A stretch of DNA of 64,000 nucleotides from an uncultured Clostridia bacterium (GCA_944377165.1 CALWEJ010000007.1:1-64000), one strand, 5' to 3'; positions 24,858-33,332 are shown, counted from the stretch's first letter. Translations and numbers: made by a program. The notes: a model not told the origin generated them from the letters alone.

Positions 24858-25364
24858 TTAATCTTCAAATTTAAATCTAGTATTACAATACGGGCAAAAA
24901 TCATAACCATCGAAACTTTCCATTTTTCCGCCACAATTAGGACAATGATTTGATATAGCCTTTTTCTTATTTTGTTTTGGTTGAGTTTCTACTAAATTCT
25001 CGCCGTCAAAAATGTAGCCCATTATGTATCTTTTCTGTATTGCTGTAGTCACGCGCTGTTTTGCGACTTGTGGAGAAATTTGTAGTTGCCTACTAATGCT
25101 CGTCACATTATTAATCCCTTCAATTAAAACAGCATCTACAACGCGCTTAATTCCAACCACATTAGAAAAATGTACAAAAGCCATATGCGTGCCATAAAAT
25201 CCGAATACAACAAAAATAATACCTATAGTCATAACAAACCATAACGCATTTTTAGCCCCTAAAATTATTAGTGGTATCCCTACCACAAAAGCGACTGCTA
25301 GTACTATCGCTAATATTAAACTTTTTGTTTTATCTTTATCAATACTTGTTCTTATCTTTTTCAT
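24858..25364 (-). CDS. Small membrane protein with winged-helix-like segment and C-terminal zinc ribbon
   Basis: A 168-residue protein. Two hydrophobic segments lie near residues 15-60. A helical region SISRQLQISPQVAKQRVTTAIQKR looks like a winged-helix/helix-turn-helix, and the C-terminus holds a CxxC-x12-CxxC zinc ribbon (CPNCGG...CPYCNT). The combination is seen in uncharacterised Firmicutes membrane proteins; no function is known to me. ATG 25364 is chosen: no ribosome site exists and TATAAT ends exactly 6 bases upstream, so an upstream GTG would overlap the promoter. Monocistronic. Confidence 0.7.
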   Translation of the reverse strand: MKKIRTSIDKDKTKSLILAIVLAVAFVVGIPLIILGAKNALWFVMTIGIIFVVFGFYGTHMAFVHFSNVVGIKRVVDAVLIEGINNVTSISRQLQISPQVAKQRVTTAIQKRYIMGYIFDGENLVETQPKQNKKKAISNHCPNCGGKMESFDGYDFCPYCNTRFKFED

Positions 25365-25370
25365 ACTATT

Positions 25371-25399
25371 ATTATATACCACTTTATTTTAATTGTAAA
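25371..25399 (-). promoter_or_regulatory. Promoter of the zinc-ribbon gene, leaderless type
   Basis: TTTACA (25399-25394), 17-base spacer, perfect TATAAT (25376-25371), then 6 bases to the ATG. No Shine-Dalgarno sequence. Confidence 0.75.
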
Positions 25400-25571
25400 G
25401 AAAATTGATTATTACTAAAATTAAATAAAATCATAAATAATTTTGTATTTTTATATTCGTACTTTATCTAAATATTTGATATAAGTAAGTGCGATAGGTC
25501 TTAAGAGATAATAATATTAATAATTATTATAAAATTTAACTAATTTTAGATAAATTAAATTAAAAATAATA

Positions 25572-25600
25572 TTGCAATAATATAGAAAATGTTGTATAAT
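25572..25600 (+). promoter_or_regulatory. Promoter of the DUF2188-like gene
   Basis: TTGCAA (25572-25577), 17-base spacer and perfect TATAAT (25595-25600), 36 bases before the ATG. Confidence 0.75.
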
Positions 25601-25636
25601 GTAGTCATAGAATAATTAACAAATGAGGAGGCGCTT

Positions 25637-25936
25637 ATGTCTAGCGAAAAAACTAAAGTCACTAAATCTTCACTTCCTGATGAAAAAGATACGCTTAATA
25701 ATGTTCAAAATAGCAAAAAGGTAGAAGAACCTACTGCTAAAACGAAGAAACCTGTTTATCGCGTACTTTATGACAAAGATACTCGTTTCTGGCTCATTAA
25801 AAAAGATGGCGCAAAACGTACAATCGCATCTTTCCCTACAAAAGAAGAAGCTCTATCCCGCGTTAAAGAGTTATCGTCATCAAATGATTTGAATTTCGTA
25901 GTACATAAAAAAGACGGTAAATTCCAAAAGAAATAG
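25637..25936 (+). CDS. DUF2188-like small protein
   Basis: A 99-residue basic protein. A disordered Lys/Glu/Ser-rich N-terminus (about residues 1-35) leads to a compact domain with YDKDTRFWLIKKDGAKR, SFPTKEEALSRVKEL and FVVHKKDGKFQ. This is the pattern of DUF2188, a short beta-alpha-beta fold of unknown function. It has a strong promoter, a TGAGGAGG ribosome site and its own terminator, so it is probably abundant. Such proteins are sometimes nucleoid- or stress-associated, but I have no direct evidence. Confidence 0.7.
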   Translation: MSSEKTKVTKSSLPDEKDTLNNVQNSKKVEEPTAKTKKPVYRVLYDKDTRFWLIKKDGAKRTIASFPTKEEALSRVKELSSSNDLNFVVHKKDGKFQKK

Positions 25937-26373
25937 ACTAATTTATCTTTATCATTTAACCTAAGTTAAAATAATTAAAAATTAACTAAGTTTTTGATTG
26001 CTGAATTTAATCTTTTTCGTAAAACAAAATCACAAACTTCAATTTTAAAACTAGAAAAGTAAAAAAAGGACTTCATACAAATAGTAAGGTCCTTTTTTAT
26101 TTATTCAATAATATTAATCAATAAACATTATTCAAAAAATAAACTATATATTTCTTTATAATAAAAAAGTATATGATATTTATGATTTGTCATACACTTT
26201 TTCCATTTTTTATACCGCTAATTTAAAAAGTAGCTAAAGCTTATAAAATTTTTCCCGTATGTGCGTTATTAATGTTCAAAAAATAAATCATTCCCTATAT
26301 AAATCAATGTTTTGTAAAATAAATTATTAATGTAAAATACTTATGCCTAACACGTATTTGAATTAATATAAGA
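25937..26373. other. Intergenic region with a bidirectional terminator
   Basis: Between two convergent genes. The only recognised structure is the terminator at 26061-26098; the rest is AT-rich without a gene. Confidence 0.5.
26061..26098. terminator. Bidirectional terminator
   Basis: AAAAAAAGGACTT (26061-26073) pairs with AAGGTCCTTTTTT (26086-26098), with one G-T pair, giving A and T tracts on both sides. It can serve the plus-strand DUF2188-like gene and the minus-strand hydrolase. Confidence 0.8.
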
Positions 26374-27441
26374 TTACGTAGATAAATTTTTATTATTATC
26401 TAATTTTTGTTCGTTCAGGGGTTGCACAATATTTTCTAACTTAGATTTAAGTCTTCTAATACTAAAAGGAATAAAATTTTCTGATTCATTATTCAATATG
26501 GAGTTAGCTACTGAACTAGATAAAGAATACGAAATACATTCTGATACACAGTCACCAGAAGGTGTCAAATCAACGTTGCTCTCACCGTTTTCTCCTCGCG
26601 CTAGTCCGCTCATAGTATGGTCTGGCCTACCATTAGTGTATATCGGAGAAGTGACTAAATCTAATCCCCTATTATCTTGCATAACATAACATCTATCATT
26701 TTTTTCGTAAAAATCTTTAAATAATTTAGATGAAACATAACATTGTTTAGAACCATTTACTTTTGCCTTATTTAATATATCAATGATTTTTTCTTTATCA
26801 ATCAAAGAAATTTTAATATCATTCTGTCCGCTAATAAGTTTTACAGCCATAGACTCCCAAAGTTTATCTCCTACACTAACAAACATTTTGTCATTCGGCG
26901 ATATTACGTTGAGATGCTTAATTTGTCTAGTTGTGTAATTTGACGCGAAAATTACGGCGAAAATTTGCTCAATAATCAACTCTCGTTCCGTTCTATTATA
27001 TCCGATAGTTTCCATTTTTTCATCTAATCGTTCTAGCAATAAACGAATGACTGTATTCCCGTAGCAATGTGCAAAAATGTTAATATTTCGCATATTTTTA
27101 CAAGCTGATTCTGTATCTATACGTTTACCGTCCGATGTCGTAAGCGGAAAAAACAATTCATCAACCAACCTTGATATATTCGAATCCAATAAATCTTCAT
27201 TGTAAGTGCCTTTATTATAATTTACACTTATGACATCTGCTTTTAAAACGAAATCTCCTAATAGCGAATTTATGACATTAATTGATTTACCCGCTTGAGT
27301 ATTATTTTCAAGTCCGCTACCGTTAAGTATTAAAACTAATGGCCTATCAATTTTATAATTGCTCAAATTAATTTCTTCTATTTCCGCATTAGTATTACTG
27401 TCTATCTTCTTTACAAAAACGAAACTGCCTTCTTTCCCCAT
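26374..27441 (-). CDS. Alpha/beta-hydrolase-like protein with a cysteine in the nucleophile position
   Basis: A 355-residue protein of unknown family. Residues 31-42 read PLVLILNGSGLE, a typical strand-plus-oxyanion-loop start of alpha/beta hydrolases. Near residue 122 comes INIFAHCYGNTVI, the shape of a nucleophile elbow (GHSxG) but with Cys where Ser is expected and Ala/Asn at the glycine positions. A later DGRPDHTMSGL-like segment could carry the catalytic His. The C-terminus is polar and ends in an Asn/Lys-rich tail. No signal peptide. AGGAT precedes the ATG. It could be a cysteine hydrolase/acyltransferase or a catalytically dead binder. Confidence 0.5.
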   Translation of the reverse strand: MGKEGSFVFVKKIDSNTNAEIEEINLSNYKIDRPLVLILNGSGLENNTQAGKSINVINSLLGDFVLKADVISVNYNKGTYNEDLLDSNISRLVDELFFPLTTSDGKRIDTESACKNMRNINIFAHCYGNTVIRLLLERLDEKMETIGYNRTERELIIEQIFAVIFASNYTTRQIKHLNVISPNDKMFVSVGDKLWESMAVKLISGQNDIKISLIDKEKIIDILNKAKVNGSKQCYVSSKLFKDFYEKNDRCYVMQDNRGLDLVTSPIYTNGRPDHTMSGLARGENGESNVDLTPSGDCVSECISYSLSSSVANSILNNESENFIPFSIRRLKSKLENIVQPLNEQKLDNNKNLST

Positions 27442-27566
27442 AATCTATCCTATTAAACATTTTAAATGATAACATAGATAACTAGATTTGTTAATACCTT
27501 TTTGAAAACTTTTCAGCAAATTATTTTTAATAAATACCTTACTTTAATAAAAGATGTTTCTCTCGT

Positions 27567-27935
27567 CTATCTTTTATTATTTAGCATACTATCTATTCCG
27601 AGCGCGCAAGCCTTTGTGTATGCTCGAGTTAGTCCGCCTGCACCTAATTTAATTCCGCCAAAATAACGCACCACTGCGACTAAAATGTTGCTTAATCCTT
27701 TTTTCTTAATTACGTTCATAATAGGATAACCAGCCGTACCTTTAGGCTCGCCATCGTCACTACACTTTTCGCTAACCATTTCACGATTGTAAACATAGGC
27801 AAAACAAATATGTCTTGCTTTCTTATGCTCTTGCTTTAAATTATTTAAAATTAAACTAACTTCGTTTAAGTTATTTAGTTCGTAAACATACGCAATAAAT
27901 CGCGATTTGTTTATTATTAATTCCGCACTATTCAT
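27567..27935 (-). CDS. YigZ/IMPACT-family protein, N-terminal domain only
   Basis: A 122-residue protein with the IMPACT/UPF0029 core: KSRFIAYVY, ARHICFAYVY, SDDGEPKGTAGYPIMNVI and VVRYFGGIKLGAGGLTRAY. Typical bacterial YigZ proteins are about 200-215 residues with a C-terminal DUF1949 domain, which is absent here. The N-terminus is also short by some 8-10 residues. The conserved blocks are intact, so it may be a functional single-domain form. The family interacts with translation factors in eukaryotes; bacterial roles are unsettled. No ribosome site; TAAAAT ends 6 bases upstream. Confidence 0.8.
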   Translation of the reverse strand: MNSAELIINKSRFIAYVYELNNLNEVSLILNNLKQEHKKARHICFAYVYNREMVSEKCSDDGEPKGTAGYPIMNVIKKKGLSNILVAVVRYFGGIKLGAGGLTRAYTKACALGIDSMLNNKR

Positions 27936-27941
27936 ACTTTT

Positions 27942-27970
27942 ATTTTAACATAAAAATATAAATTCCGCAA
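27942..27970 (-). promoter_or_regulatory. Candidate promoter of yigZ-like gene, leaderless type
   Basis: TAAAAT (27947-27942) ends 6 bases before the ATG. TTGCGG (27970-27965) lies 17 bases further up. The -35 is poor (3 of 6). Confidence 0.45.
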
Positions 27971-28281
27971 TTATTAATTTAAAAAGGCAAGTGTTTTATG
28001 TCTATATATTATCCATTCTTTATCAATATAATTAACAAAATAAACAAGTACAAACTAATACAATGATAACAATGTGCAAAAAAATGATAAAGCATTTAAC
28101 TTCCACTAAATTAAAAATTTTATTTAACAACGGTATTCTTGTTCGCATAATAATCTGATAACTGAATAATAATTTAATAATACTAATTTCTTAATTAAAA
28201 TCTAATACGATTTGATTGTCTAGGTTTTTATTTACACCATATCATAGTAGATAAAAATAATTTACTATTATAAAGAAAAAA
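27971..28281. other. AT-rich intergenic DNA, no gene seen
   Basis: About 310 bases between the yigZ-like promoter and the degV terminator, with no supported open frame or repeat. Confidence 0.4.
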
Positions 28282-28304
28282 GCGAGATATTTCTCGCATT
28301 TTAA
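28282..28304 (-). terminator. Terminator of degV (first copy)
   Basis: GCGAGA/TCTCGC (28282-28287 and 28292-28297) hairpin; on the minus strand a run of Ts follows at 28281-28276. Confidence 0.75.
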
Positions 28305-29231
28305 CTATTTATTTTCTCCTTTCAATTTTTTAGCAATAACGCCCATTCTATCTACGCAGTAGCCGACAGCAAGAGCTCCCGGACCTGTATGACATACGAT
28401 AAATAATGGCAATGGGTCGAAGGTGAAGAAAGGTAGTTCTGGACAAGCCTCTTTAACTTCCGCTTCAAAATCCTTTAATTCTTGACCATTTAAATCAGCA
28501 TAACTATGTGCCATACCTATATATACTTTGCCTTGTTTAGCTTCTTCAGGGAAGCGCTCCATAATTTCTTTCTTAGTAGCTTGTATCATTTTAGCACGTG
28601 CCATTTTCATAGACATTACTTTAGCATATGCGTCCAACTTACCGCCGTGGATTTGTAAAATAGGTTTGATATTTAAAAGTGTACCTATTGCTGCAGCAGC
28701 CGGTGTGACTCTACCGCCCTTCTTTAGATACTTCAATGTATCAACAGCAATATAAACTCCGCAGTCCGCTCTATATTTCTCAAGATATTCTTTAATCTCG
28801 CTACCGCTCTTACCTTGCTCGATTAGATAACTTGCTTCATATATAGACATTTTATTCATATAAGCGACACGTTGGTTATTAACTACAAATACACGTCCAT
28901 CGAATTCTTCTTCGTGACTAGCATTTATTGCTGTATTACACGATTCGCTTAGTCCGCTAGACAAGCAAATGTAAACAATCTCGTTATACTCTTTTAATAG
29001 ATCGCGCCATACATCTTTAACTACTTCAATGCTAGGTTGAGAAGTACTAACTTCCGTCTTTTTGTCTTGAAGGTATTTATAGAATTCTTCATATGACATG
29101 TTCTTACCTTCGTAGTATTCTTCTCCGTTAACAATGAACGAAATAGGAATAAGCTTAGCAACGTTTGCTAATTCCATATCTTTTTCACTCATACTAGCAG
29201 AATTATCTATAACTAATCCAACTTTTTTCAT
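28305..29231 (-). CDS. DegV family fatty-acid-binding protein (FakB-like)
   Basis: A 308-residue DegV protein. It opens VGLVIDNSASMSE, carries the ligand-carboxylate motif region TSQPS, the LSSGLSESCNTA block, GRVTPAAAAIGTLLNIKPIL and the C-terminal VCHTGPGALAVGY. In the FakAB system such proteins present fatty acids to the kinase FakA; FakA is not in the window. AAGGAG precedes the ATG. It is divergent from the tetR-rlmD-degV operon, so two DegV paralogues share one regulatory region's neighbourhood. Confidence 0.9.
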   Translation of the reverse strand: MKKVGLVIDNSASMSEKDMELANVAKLIPISFIVNGEEYYEGKNMSYEEFYKYLQDKKTEVSTSQPSIEVVKDVWRDLLKEYNEIVYICLSSGLSESCNTAINASHEEEFDGRVFVVNNQRVAYMNKMSIYEASYLIEQGKSGSEIKEYLEKYRADCGVYIAVDTLKYLKKGGRVTPAAAAIGTLLNIKPILQIHGGKLDAYAKVMSMKMARAKMIQATKKEIMERFPEEAKQGKVYIGMAHSYADLNGQELKDFEAEVKEACPELPFFTFDPLPLFIVCHTGPGALAVGYCVDRMGVIAKKLKGENK

Positions 29232-29268
29232 AAACTCTCCTTAAAATCTTAACTATTTTCTACATTGT

Positions 29269-29297
29269 ATTATAAAAGATATTTATATGCATTACAA
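29269..29297 (-). promoter_or_regulatory. Promoter of degV (first copy)
   Basis: TTGTAA (29297-29292), 17-base spacer and perfect TATAAT (29274-29269), with a normal leader and ribosome site before the ATG. Confidence 0.7.
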
Positions 29298-29365
29298 CTA
29301 AAATACTGTATAAGTTGCAAATTACAACAATTTACCAAAAAATTTTCGACAAATTAATGAACATC

Positions 29366-29383
29366 TGTCTATTTTTATAGACA
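29366..29383. promoter_or_regulatory. Operator-like palindrome overlapping the tetR -35
   Basis: TGTCTAT-TTTT-ATAGACA is a perfect 7+7 palindrome with a 4-base centre. ACAT and ATGT flank it at slightly unequal distances. Its right arm contains the TAGACA that serves as the -35 of the tetR promoter. That position is ideal for autorepression by the TetR-family product. Confidence 0.7.
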
Positions 29384-29406
29384 AAATGTTAGTCAAAATG
29401 TAAAAT
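29378..29406 (+). promoter_or_regulatory. Promoter of tetR operon, leaderless type
   Basis: TAGACA (29378-29383), 17-base spacer, TAAAAT (29401-29406), then 6 bases to the ATG at 29413. No true Shine-Dalgarno spacing is available. Confidence 0.75.
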
Positions 29407-29412
29407 AAAGGT

Positions 29413-29994
29413 ATGATTAAGACTGAATATAAGAACTCAATACAATCTAAACGTAAAATATCTTCAGCTTATCTTAGTATGCTTTTAGAGCATAAGGGTA
29501 AGTTTACTGTTAGTGATATTGTGCGCAAAATTAAGATAAATAGGGGTACATTCTATTTACATTTTAAGAACCTGGATGAAGTTTCTAATTTTATAGAAAA
29601 CGAATTAGCAGACAATTTCAAGGTTATCGAACAAGATTTCCGCCTAACCGAGATAGATAAATGCCCTGAAATAATACTCGATAAATTAAACGAAATATTT
29701 TCGCGCGATATTGAATATTACCGCTTGCTATTAAATTTAGGCGACCAAAATACTTTAATCAACAAAATTAAGGGTTATATTATTAATTCAATTTCCAACA
29801 ACTTTAAAGTTATGAAGTACGTTATGAACCACGAAAATTTTAAAGTAGTTGTGCAGTATATTGTAGGCGGAGTTATGAACACGTATGTAGATTGGTTTAA
29901 AGGGAAAATCGACTGTGAACTACCTAAACTTAGCGCCCTACTTGCAAAAATGATTAAAGAAGGTTTACGAGGAGTTATTAGATATGGTATCTAA
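29413..29994 (+). CDS. TetR-family transcriptional regulator
   Basis: A 193-residue regulator. The N-terminal helix-turn-helix is FTVSDIVRKIKINRGTFYLHFKNLDEV (about residues 32-58), matching the TetR signature. The C-terminal ligand domain (60-193) is of the TetR_C type common in Firmicutes and has no assigned ligand. It is the first gene of an operon with an RlmD-like methyltransferase and a DegV protein, and an operator-like palindrome overlaps its -35. A fatty-acid or membrane-stress ligand is plausible because of the DegV neighbours, but is inference. Confidence 0.9.
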   Translation: MIKTEYKNSIQSKRKISSAYLSMLLEHKGKFTVSDIVRKIKINRGTFYLHFKNLDEVSNFIENELADNFKVIEQDFRLTEIDKCPEIILDKLNEIFSRDIEYYRLLLNLGDQNTLINKIKGYIINSISNNFKVMKYVMNHENFKVVVQYIVGGVMNTYVDWFKGKIDCELPKLSALLAKMIKEGLRGVIRYGI

Positions 29995-31249
29995 CATAAT
30001 AGATTACGGAATGCACGGCGAAGGTGTCGCTATTATAGACGGGAAAGTATTTTTAGTTAGTGGCGCGCTTGTCGGTGAAAGTGTAGATATTTCATTATTA
30101 GAAGATAAAGGCAATTATGCTATTGCAAAAATAAACAATATAATTAGCTTAAGTACGCATCGTGTCCAGCCAAAATGTAAATATTTTGGTCAATGTGGCG
30201 GTTGTCAACTACAAATGATGGACTACGAAGAGCAATTAAAATTTAAAACGCTTTTAATTAAGAAAACCATACGAAAAATTCTTAACCTAGATATTAATGT
30301 GGCGGACACAGTTGCGTGTGATAAACAGTATAATTACAGAAATAAGGCGAGTTTTAGCTATAGTGACGGAAAGTTCGGATATTACAAAGAGAAGTCTAAA
30401 AACGTTTTGGATATTGATTATTGTCCTATACAATCTGATACTATTAACAACATTTATAGTTTTATCAAACAACATCTTATTCCGTCAAGCCTTAACGATA
30501 TAAAGCATATAATCATACGTGCTATCGGTATTCAAACGTTAGTGTGTATTGTGGCTAGCAAATATATTGATTTATCCTATTTATATAAATTGCTATCAGA
30601 AAATTTTTATAATATAGGATTATATTTGAATATAAATACGCGAAAAGATTCGGTTGTATTGTCGGGCACATTAAAACACATAGGCGGTTTAAAAGAAATA
30701 ACTGTAAATAATTTTGGATTAACATACACAATAGACATTTCCGCTTTCCAGCAAACAAATAATGACGTTCAAAATAAGTTGTATAGTAGTGTCTTAGAAT
30801 TTATTCCAGATAATGCAACAGTTGTAAATGGATTTAGTGGCAATGGCTTGTTGTCCGCTATAATTGCGAAACGTGCTAAGTACGTTTATGGTATAGAAAT
30901 TAATAAAAGCGCGCATTTTAGTGCTGAAAAATTAAAATTCGACAATAATATTAGAAATTTATCAAATATTTTAGGAGATTTCTATAAAAAATTTGACACA
31001 TTACGCGACAAATTTGATACAATAGTTTTAGACCCAACAAAGAAAGGTTGTGGTAAGCAAGTTATGCAGGCGATAGATGGCACTGAAAATATTATTTACA
31101 TTTCTTGTAATCCCATTGCTCTATGCAAGGACTTGCGCGTGATTTTAGACAATTATATAATCGAAGAAATTATTCCGTTCGATATGTTCCCAAACACTGA
31201 GAACGTAGAAACATTAGTTAAATTAAAAAGGAGAATAAAATGGTTTTAA
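29984..31249 (+). CDS. 23S rRNA (uracil-5-)-methyltransferase, RlmD/RlmCD type
   Basis: A 421-residue RumA/TrmA-family enzyme that makes 5-methyluridine in rRNA. The 4Fe-4S ligands are in CKYFGQCGGCQLQ (about residues 63-75) plus a later Cys in DYCPIQ. The central SAM domain reads VVNGFSGNGLLSAI, and the catalytic Cys is in IYISCNPIAL. An N-terminal TRAM-like domain is present. It overlaps tetR by 11 bases and degV by 10, so translation is coupled. Which uridine it modifies cannot be told from sequence. Confidence 0.9.
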   Translation: MVSNIIDYGMHGEGVAIIDGKVFLVSGALVGESVDISLLEDKGNYAIAKINNIISLSTHRVQPKCKYFGQCGGCQLQMMDYEEQLKFKTLLIKKTIRKILNLDINVADTVACDKQYNYRNKASFSYSDGKFGYYKEKSKNVLDIDYCPIQSDTINNIYSFIKQHLIPSSLNDIKHIIIRAIGIQTLVCIVASKYIDLSYLYKLLSENFYNIGLYLNINTRKDSVVLSGTLKHIGGLKEITVNNFGLTYTIDISAFQQTNNDVQNKLYSSVLEFIPDNATVVNGFSGNGLLSAIIAKRAKYVYGIEINKSAHFSAEKLKFDNNIRNLSNILGDFYKKFDTLRDKFDTIVLDPTKKGCGKQVMQAIDGTENIIYISCNPIALCKDLRVILDNYIIEEIIPFDMFPNTENVETLVKLKRRIKWF

Positions 31250-32085
31250 GTACCGATTCAACCGCTAATTTACCAAAAGAATATTATGAAAAATATGACA
31301 TTAAAATGATTCCTATGAAGATAACCGTTGACGATGTCACGTACGACGATTTAAGTAAAGATTTGCCGATAGACAAATTCTATGAAAAGTTAAGACAAGG
31401 CTCTACCGCCACCACAGCACAAATAAATGAATTTAGTGCTAACGAATATTTTACAGAACTATTAAAATCAGGCGAAGATATCTTACATATAGGATTTTCA
31501 TCTCAACTAAGCGGTAGCACTGCTACCCTTAAGCGCGTAGCAGAAGAATTAAATGCTACACATAAAAATAAAATAATCGTTATAGATTCGTTAAATGCAT
31601 CTGTAGGGCAAGGCATATTAGTTATGCACGCACTAGATATGAAAAATGAAGGAAAGTCTATCGACGAAATTGCTAGTGCTATTGAAAAATTAATACCTTA
31701 TTCGTGCAGTTATTTTACAGTGGAACAATTAAAATATTTAGTCCGTGGCGGACGTGTAGGTAAATTCTCAGGAATTGTCGGCGCACTTTTAAATATTAAA
31801 CCTGTACTTAGAGTTGACCCACTTGGACGACTTGTCAGCTATAAAAAAGTCATTTCGCGAAAAAAGTCTATAAATGAAATGTTAAACATTGTGAAAGAAA
31901 AGATTGCGGACAAAAAATATGTCTTTATAGCGCACGCAGTATGCAAAGATGAAGCAGACGATTTCGCTAAACAATTAAATGATATGTTAGGAGTTGACCC
32001 TATCGTCACCGACCTAACACAAGTTATCGGTTGTCACACTGGCCCCGGTCTTTTAGCTGTATTCTTTATCGGTAAAGAAAAATAA
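31240..32085 (+). CDS. DegV family fatty-acid-binding protein, second copy
   Basis: A 281-residue DegV paralogue. It has VLSTDSTANLP at the N-terminus, TTAQINEF as the ligand-binding segment, IGFSSQLSGSTATL, VRGGRVGKFSGIVGALLNIKP and the terminal CHTGPGLLAVFF. Compared with the copy at 28305 it differs in the Ser/Thr-rich pocket, so the two may bind different acyl chains. AAAGGAG precedes the ATG, which lies inside the end of the methyltransferase gene. Confidence 0.9.
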   Translation: MVLSTDSTANLPKEYYEKYDIKMIPMKITVDDVTYDDLSKDLPIDKFYEKLRQGSTATTAQINEFSANEYFTELLKSGEDILHIGFSSQLSGSTATLKRVAEELNATHKNKIIVIDSLNASVGQGILVMHALDMKNEGKSIDEIASAIEKLIPYSCSYFTVEQLKYLVRGGRVGKFSGIVGALLNIKPVLRVDPLGRLVSYKKVISRKKSINEMLNIVKEKIADKKYVFIAHAVCKDEADDFAKQLNDMLGVDPIVTDLTQVIGCHTGPGLLAVFFIGKEK

Positions 32086-32576
32086 TCTTTTGTGTCAATC
32101 TTATTAATATATTGTTATAATTTATTGATATATTGTAATTAATGCATTTTATCGCTAAAACATATTGTAAATGCTTACATAATACTTCCAAATTTAATAG
32201 TCTTTTAATAGTCTAATAATTTTTTAAATACTGCTTAATATTCGCATAATATGATATGATATCAATTGTATTACATTATATTATATAATAATATTATTAA
32301 TCGTATTGTGAACATTTAATTTATTATAGTTAGCATAATCAATATTGTATGACAAAGTATAATGTTTATTAATATGTTATATAGTATAGTAATCGACATA
32401 ATAAATTAACATTATTTCATAATATTAATAAAATAATTAGCAAAAATAAAAGGTACGGTGCATTTTACCTTTTATTTTTTATTTCGTTATTTGTAAATAG
32501 ATATATTGGTATTTAAAAAATTTAATATTAATATTTATATCCCTTCTTTTAAATTATGTACTTAATTTAATTTCTT
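32086..32576. other. AT-rich intergenic region with one strong terminator
   Basis: A 491-base gap between convergent genes. Many TATAAT-like and TTATTA tracts occur but no open frame. The hairpin at 32443-32480 is the only clear element. Confidence 0.5.
32443..32480. terminator. Bidirectional terminator between degV and crp/fnr gene
   Basis: A 13-bp stem AAAATAAAAGGTA/TACCTTTTATTTT (32443-32455 and 32466-32478) with a 10-base loop and A/T tracts on both sides. Confidence 0.8.
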
Positions 32577-33248
32577 TTATTCATTTACTTTACGTATTAT
32601 ACGATATTCTTTCTTGTCAAAGTCGATAATTCCTTCTTTCTTCATTTTACTTAGTTCACTACTCATTGCGCTTCTATCAACAGATAAATAATTACTAAGT
32701 TCAGTTTTATTAAATGGTATTTCAAAATATGGCGACCCTGATTTTTCACTCATATACGCAAAGTATGACATAAGCTTTTCCCTTGTGCTCTTTTTTGACA
32801 TATGCGACAACTTATTTATTAAACTAATGCTGTTCTCTGCCACTATCTTCATTAGATTTTTAGTTATAATATCGTGACGCTTACATCTATTTTCGCACGG
32901 AGTAATCAGTCTATGCTTATTCATAAAAAGGACTAAGCATTTTTCGCTCGCCACCACACTATCTTTATAAATTTTTTCTCCAGCGTATGCCATTTCAAGC
33001 CCATAAGCCTCGCCTCTATTTATTTGAGAGAGAATAGAAATATTGCCTAAACTATCTATATTTTCGACAATAGCGCTACCTTTTAATAGCAATATTACGT
33101 CATCAATCGCATCGCCTTGAGATATAATTTTTTCATTTTTGTCAAATGTTTTGAAGCGAGTTTTGAAACAAAACATCATCGCTTGACAGTCAAATTCATT
33201 CGAATCTTTAAAAATTTTTGTCGCTTTCAACTCATTAAAATGTTCCAC
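32577..33248 (-). CDS. Crp/Fnr-family transcriptional regulator
   Basis: A 223-residue regulator. The N-terminal cNMP-type beta-barrel (about residues 10-130: GDAIDDVILLLKGSAIV, RGEAYGLEMAY) is followed by a dimer helix and a C-terminal HTH_Crp (FNKTELSNYLSVDRSAMSSELSKM). Cysteines occur in CENRCKRHD, just before the dimer helix, but not in the classic N-terminal Fnr cluster. I start it at GTG 33248 because GGAGG lies 4 bases upstream; the longer frame has no ribosome site. It is divergent from nrdD, and both share overlapping promoters and palindromes, so it may control anaerobic ribonucleotide reduction. Confidence 0.85.
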   Translation of the reverse strand: MEHFNELKATKIFKDSNEFDCQAMMFCFKTRFKTFDKNEKIISQGDAIDDVILLLKGSAIVENIDSLGNISILSQINRGEAYGLEMAYAGEKIYKDSVVASEKCLVLFMNKHRLITPCENRCKRHDIITKNLMKIVAENSISLINKLSHMSKKSTREKLMSYFAYMSEKSGSPYFEIPFNKTELSNYLSVDRSAMSSELSKMKKEGIIDFDKKEYRIIRKVNE

Positions 33249-33291
33249 AAAACCTCCAATTTGTTGCAAAAACAACACTTTTTACACTTTT

Positions 33292-33320
33292 ATTATAGTA
33301 TAATAGTCGTGTAAAGTCAA
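33292..33320 (-). promoter_or_regulatory. Promoter of the crp/fnr gene, overlapping the nrdD promoter
   Basis: On the minus strand TTGACT (33320-33315), 17-base spacer, perfect TATAAT (33297-33292). A plus-strand TATAAT for nrdD lies at 33299-33304, inside the spacer, so the two promoters compete. Confidence 0.75.
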
Positions 33321-33332
33321 ATATCTGACTTT
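33313..33332. promoter_or_regulatory. Palindromic operator candidate upstream of nrdD
   Basis: AAAGTCA-N6-TGACTTT is a perfect 7+7 palindrome overlapping the -35 of the crp/fnr gene and lying in the nrdD leader. A second, wider inverted repeat TTTACAC/GTGTAAA (33281-33287 and 33309-33315) encloses both -10 elements. No NrdR-box pair was recognised. Confidence 0.6.
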
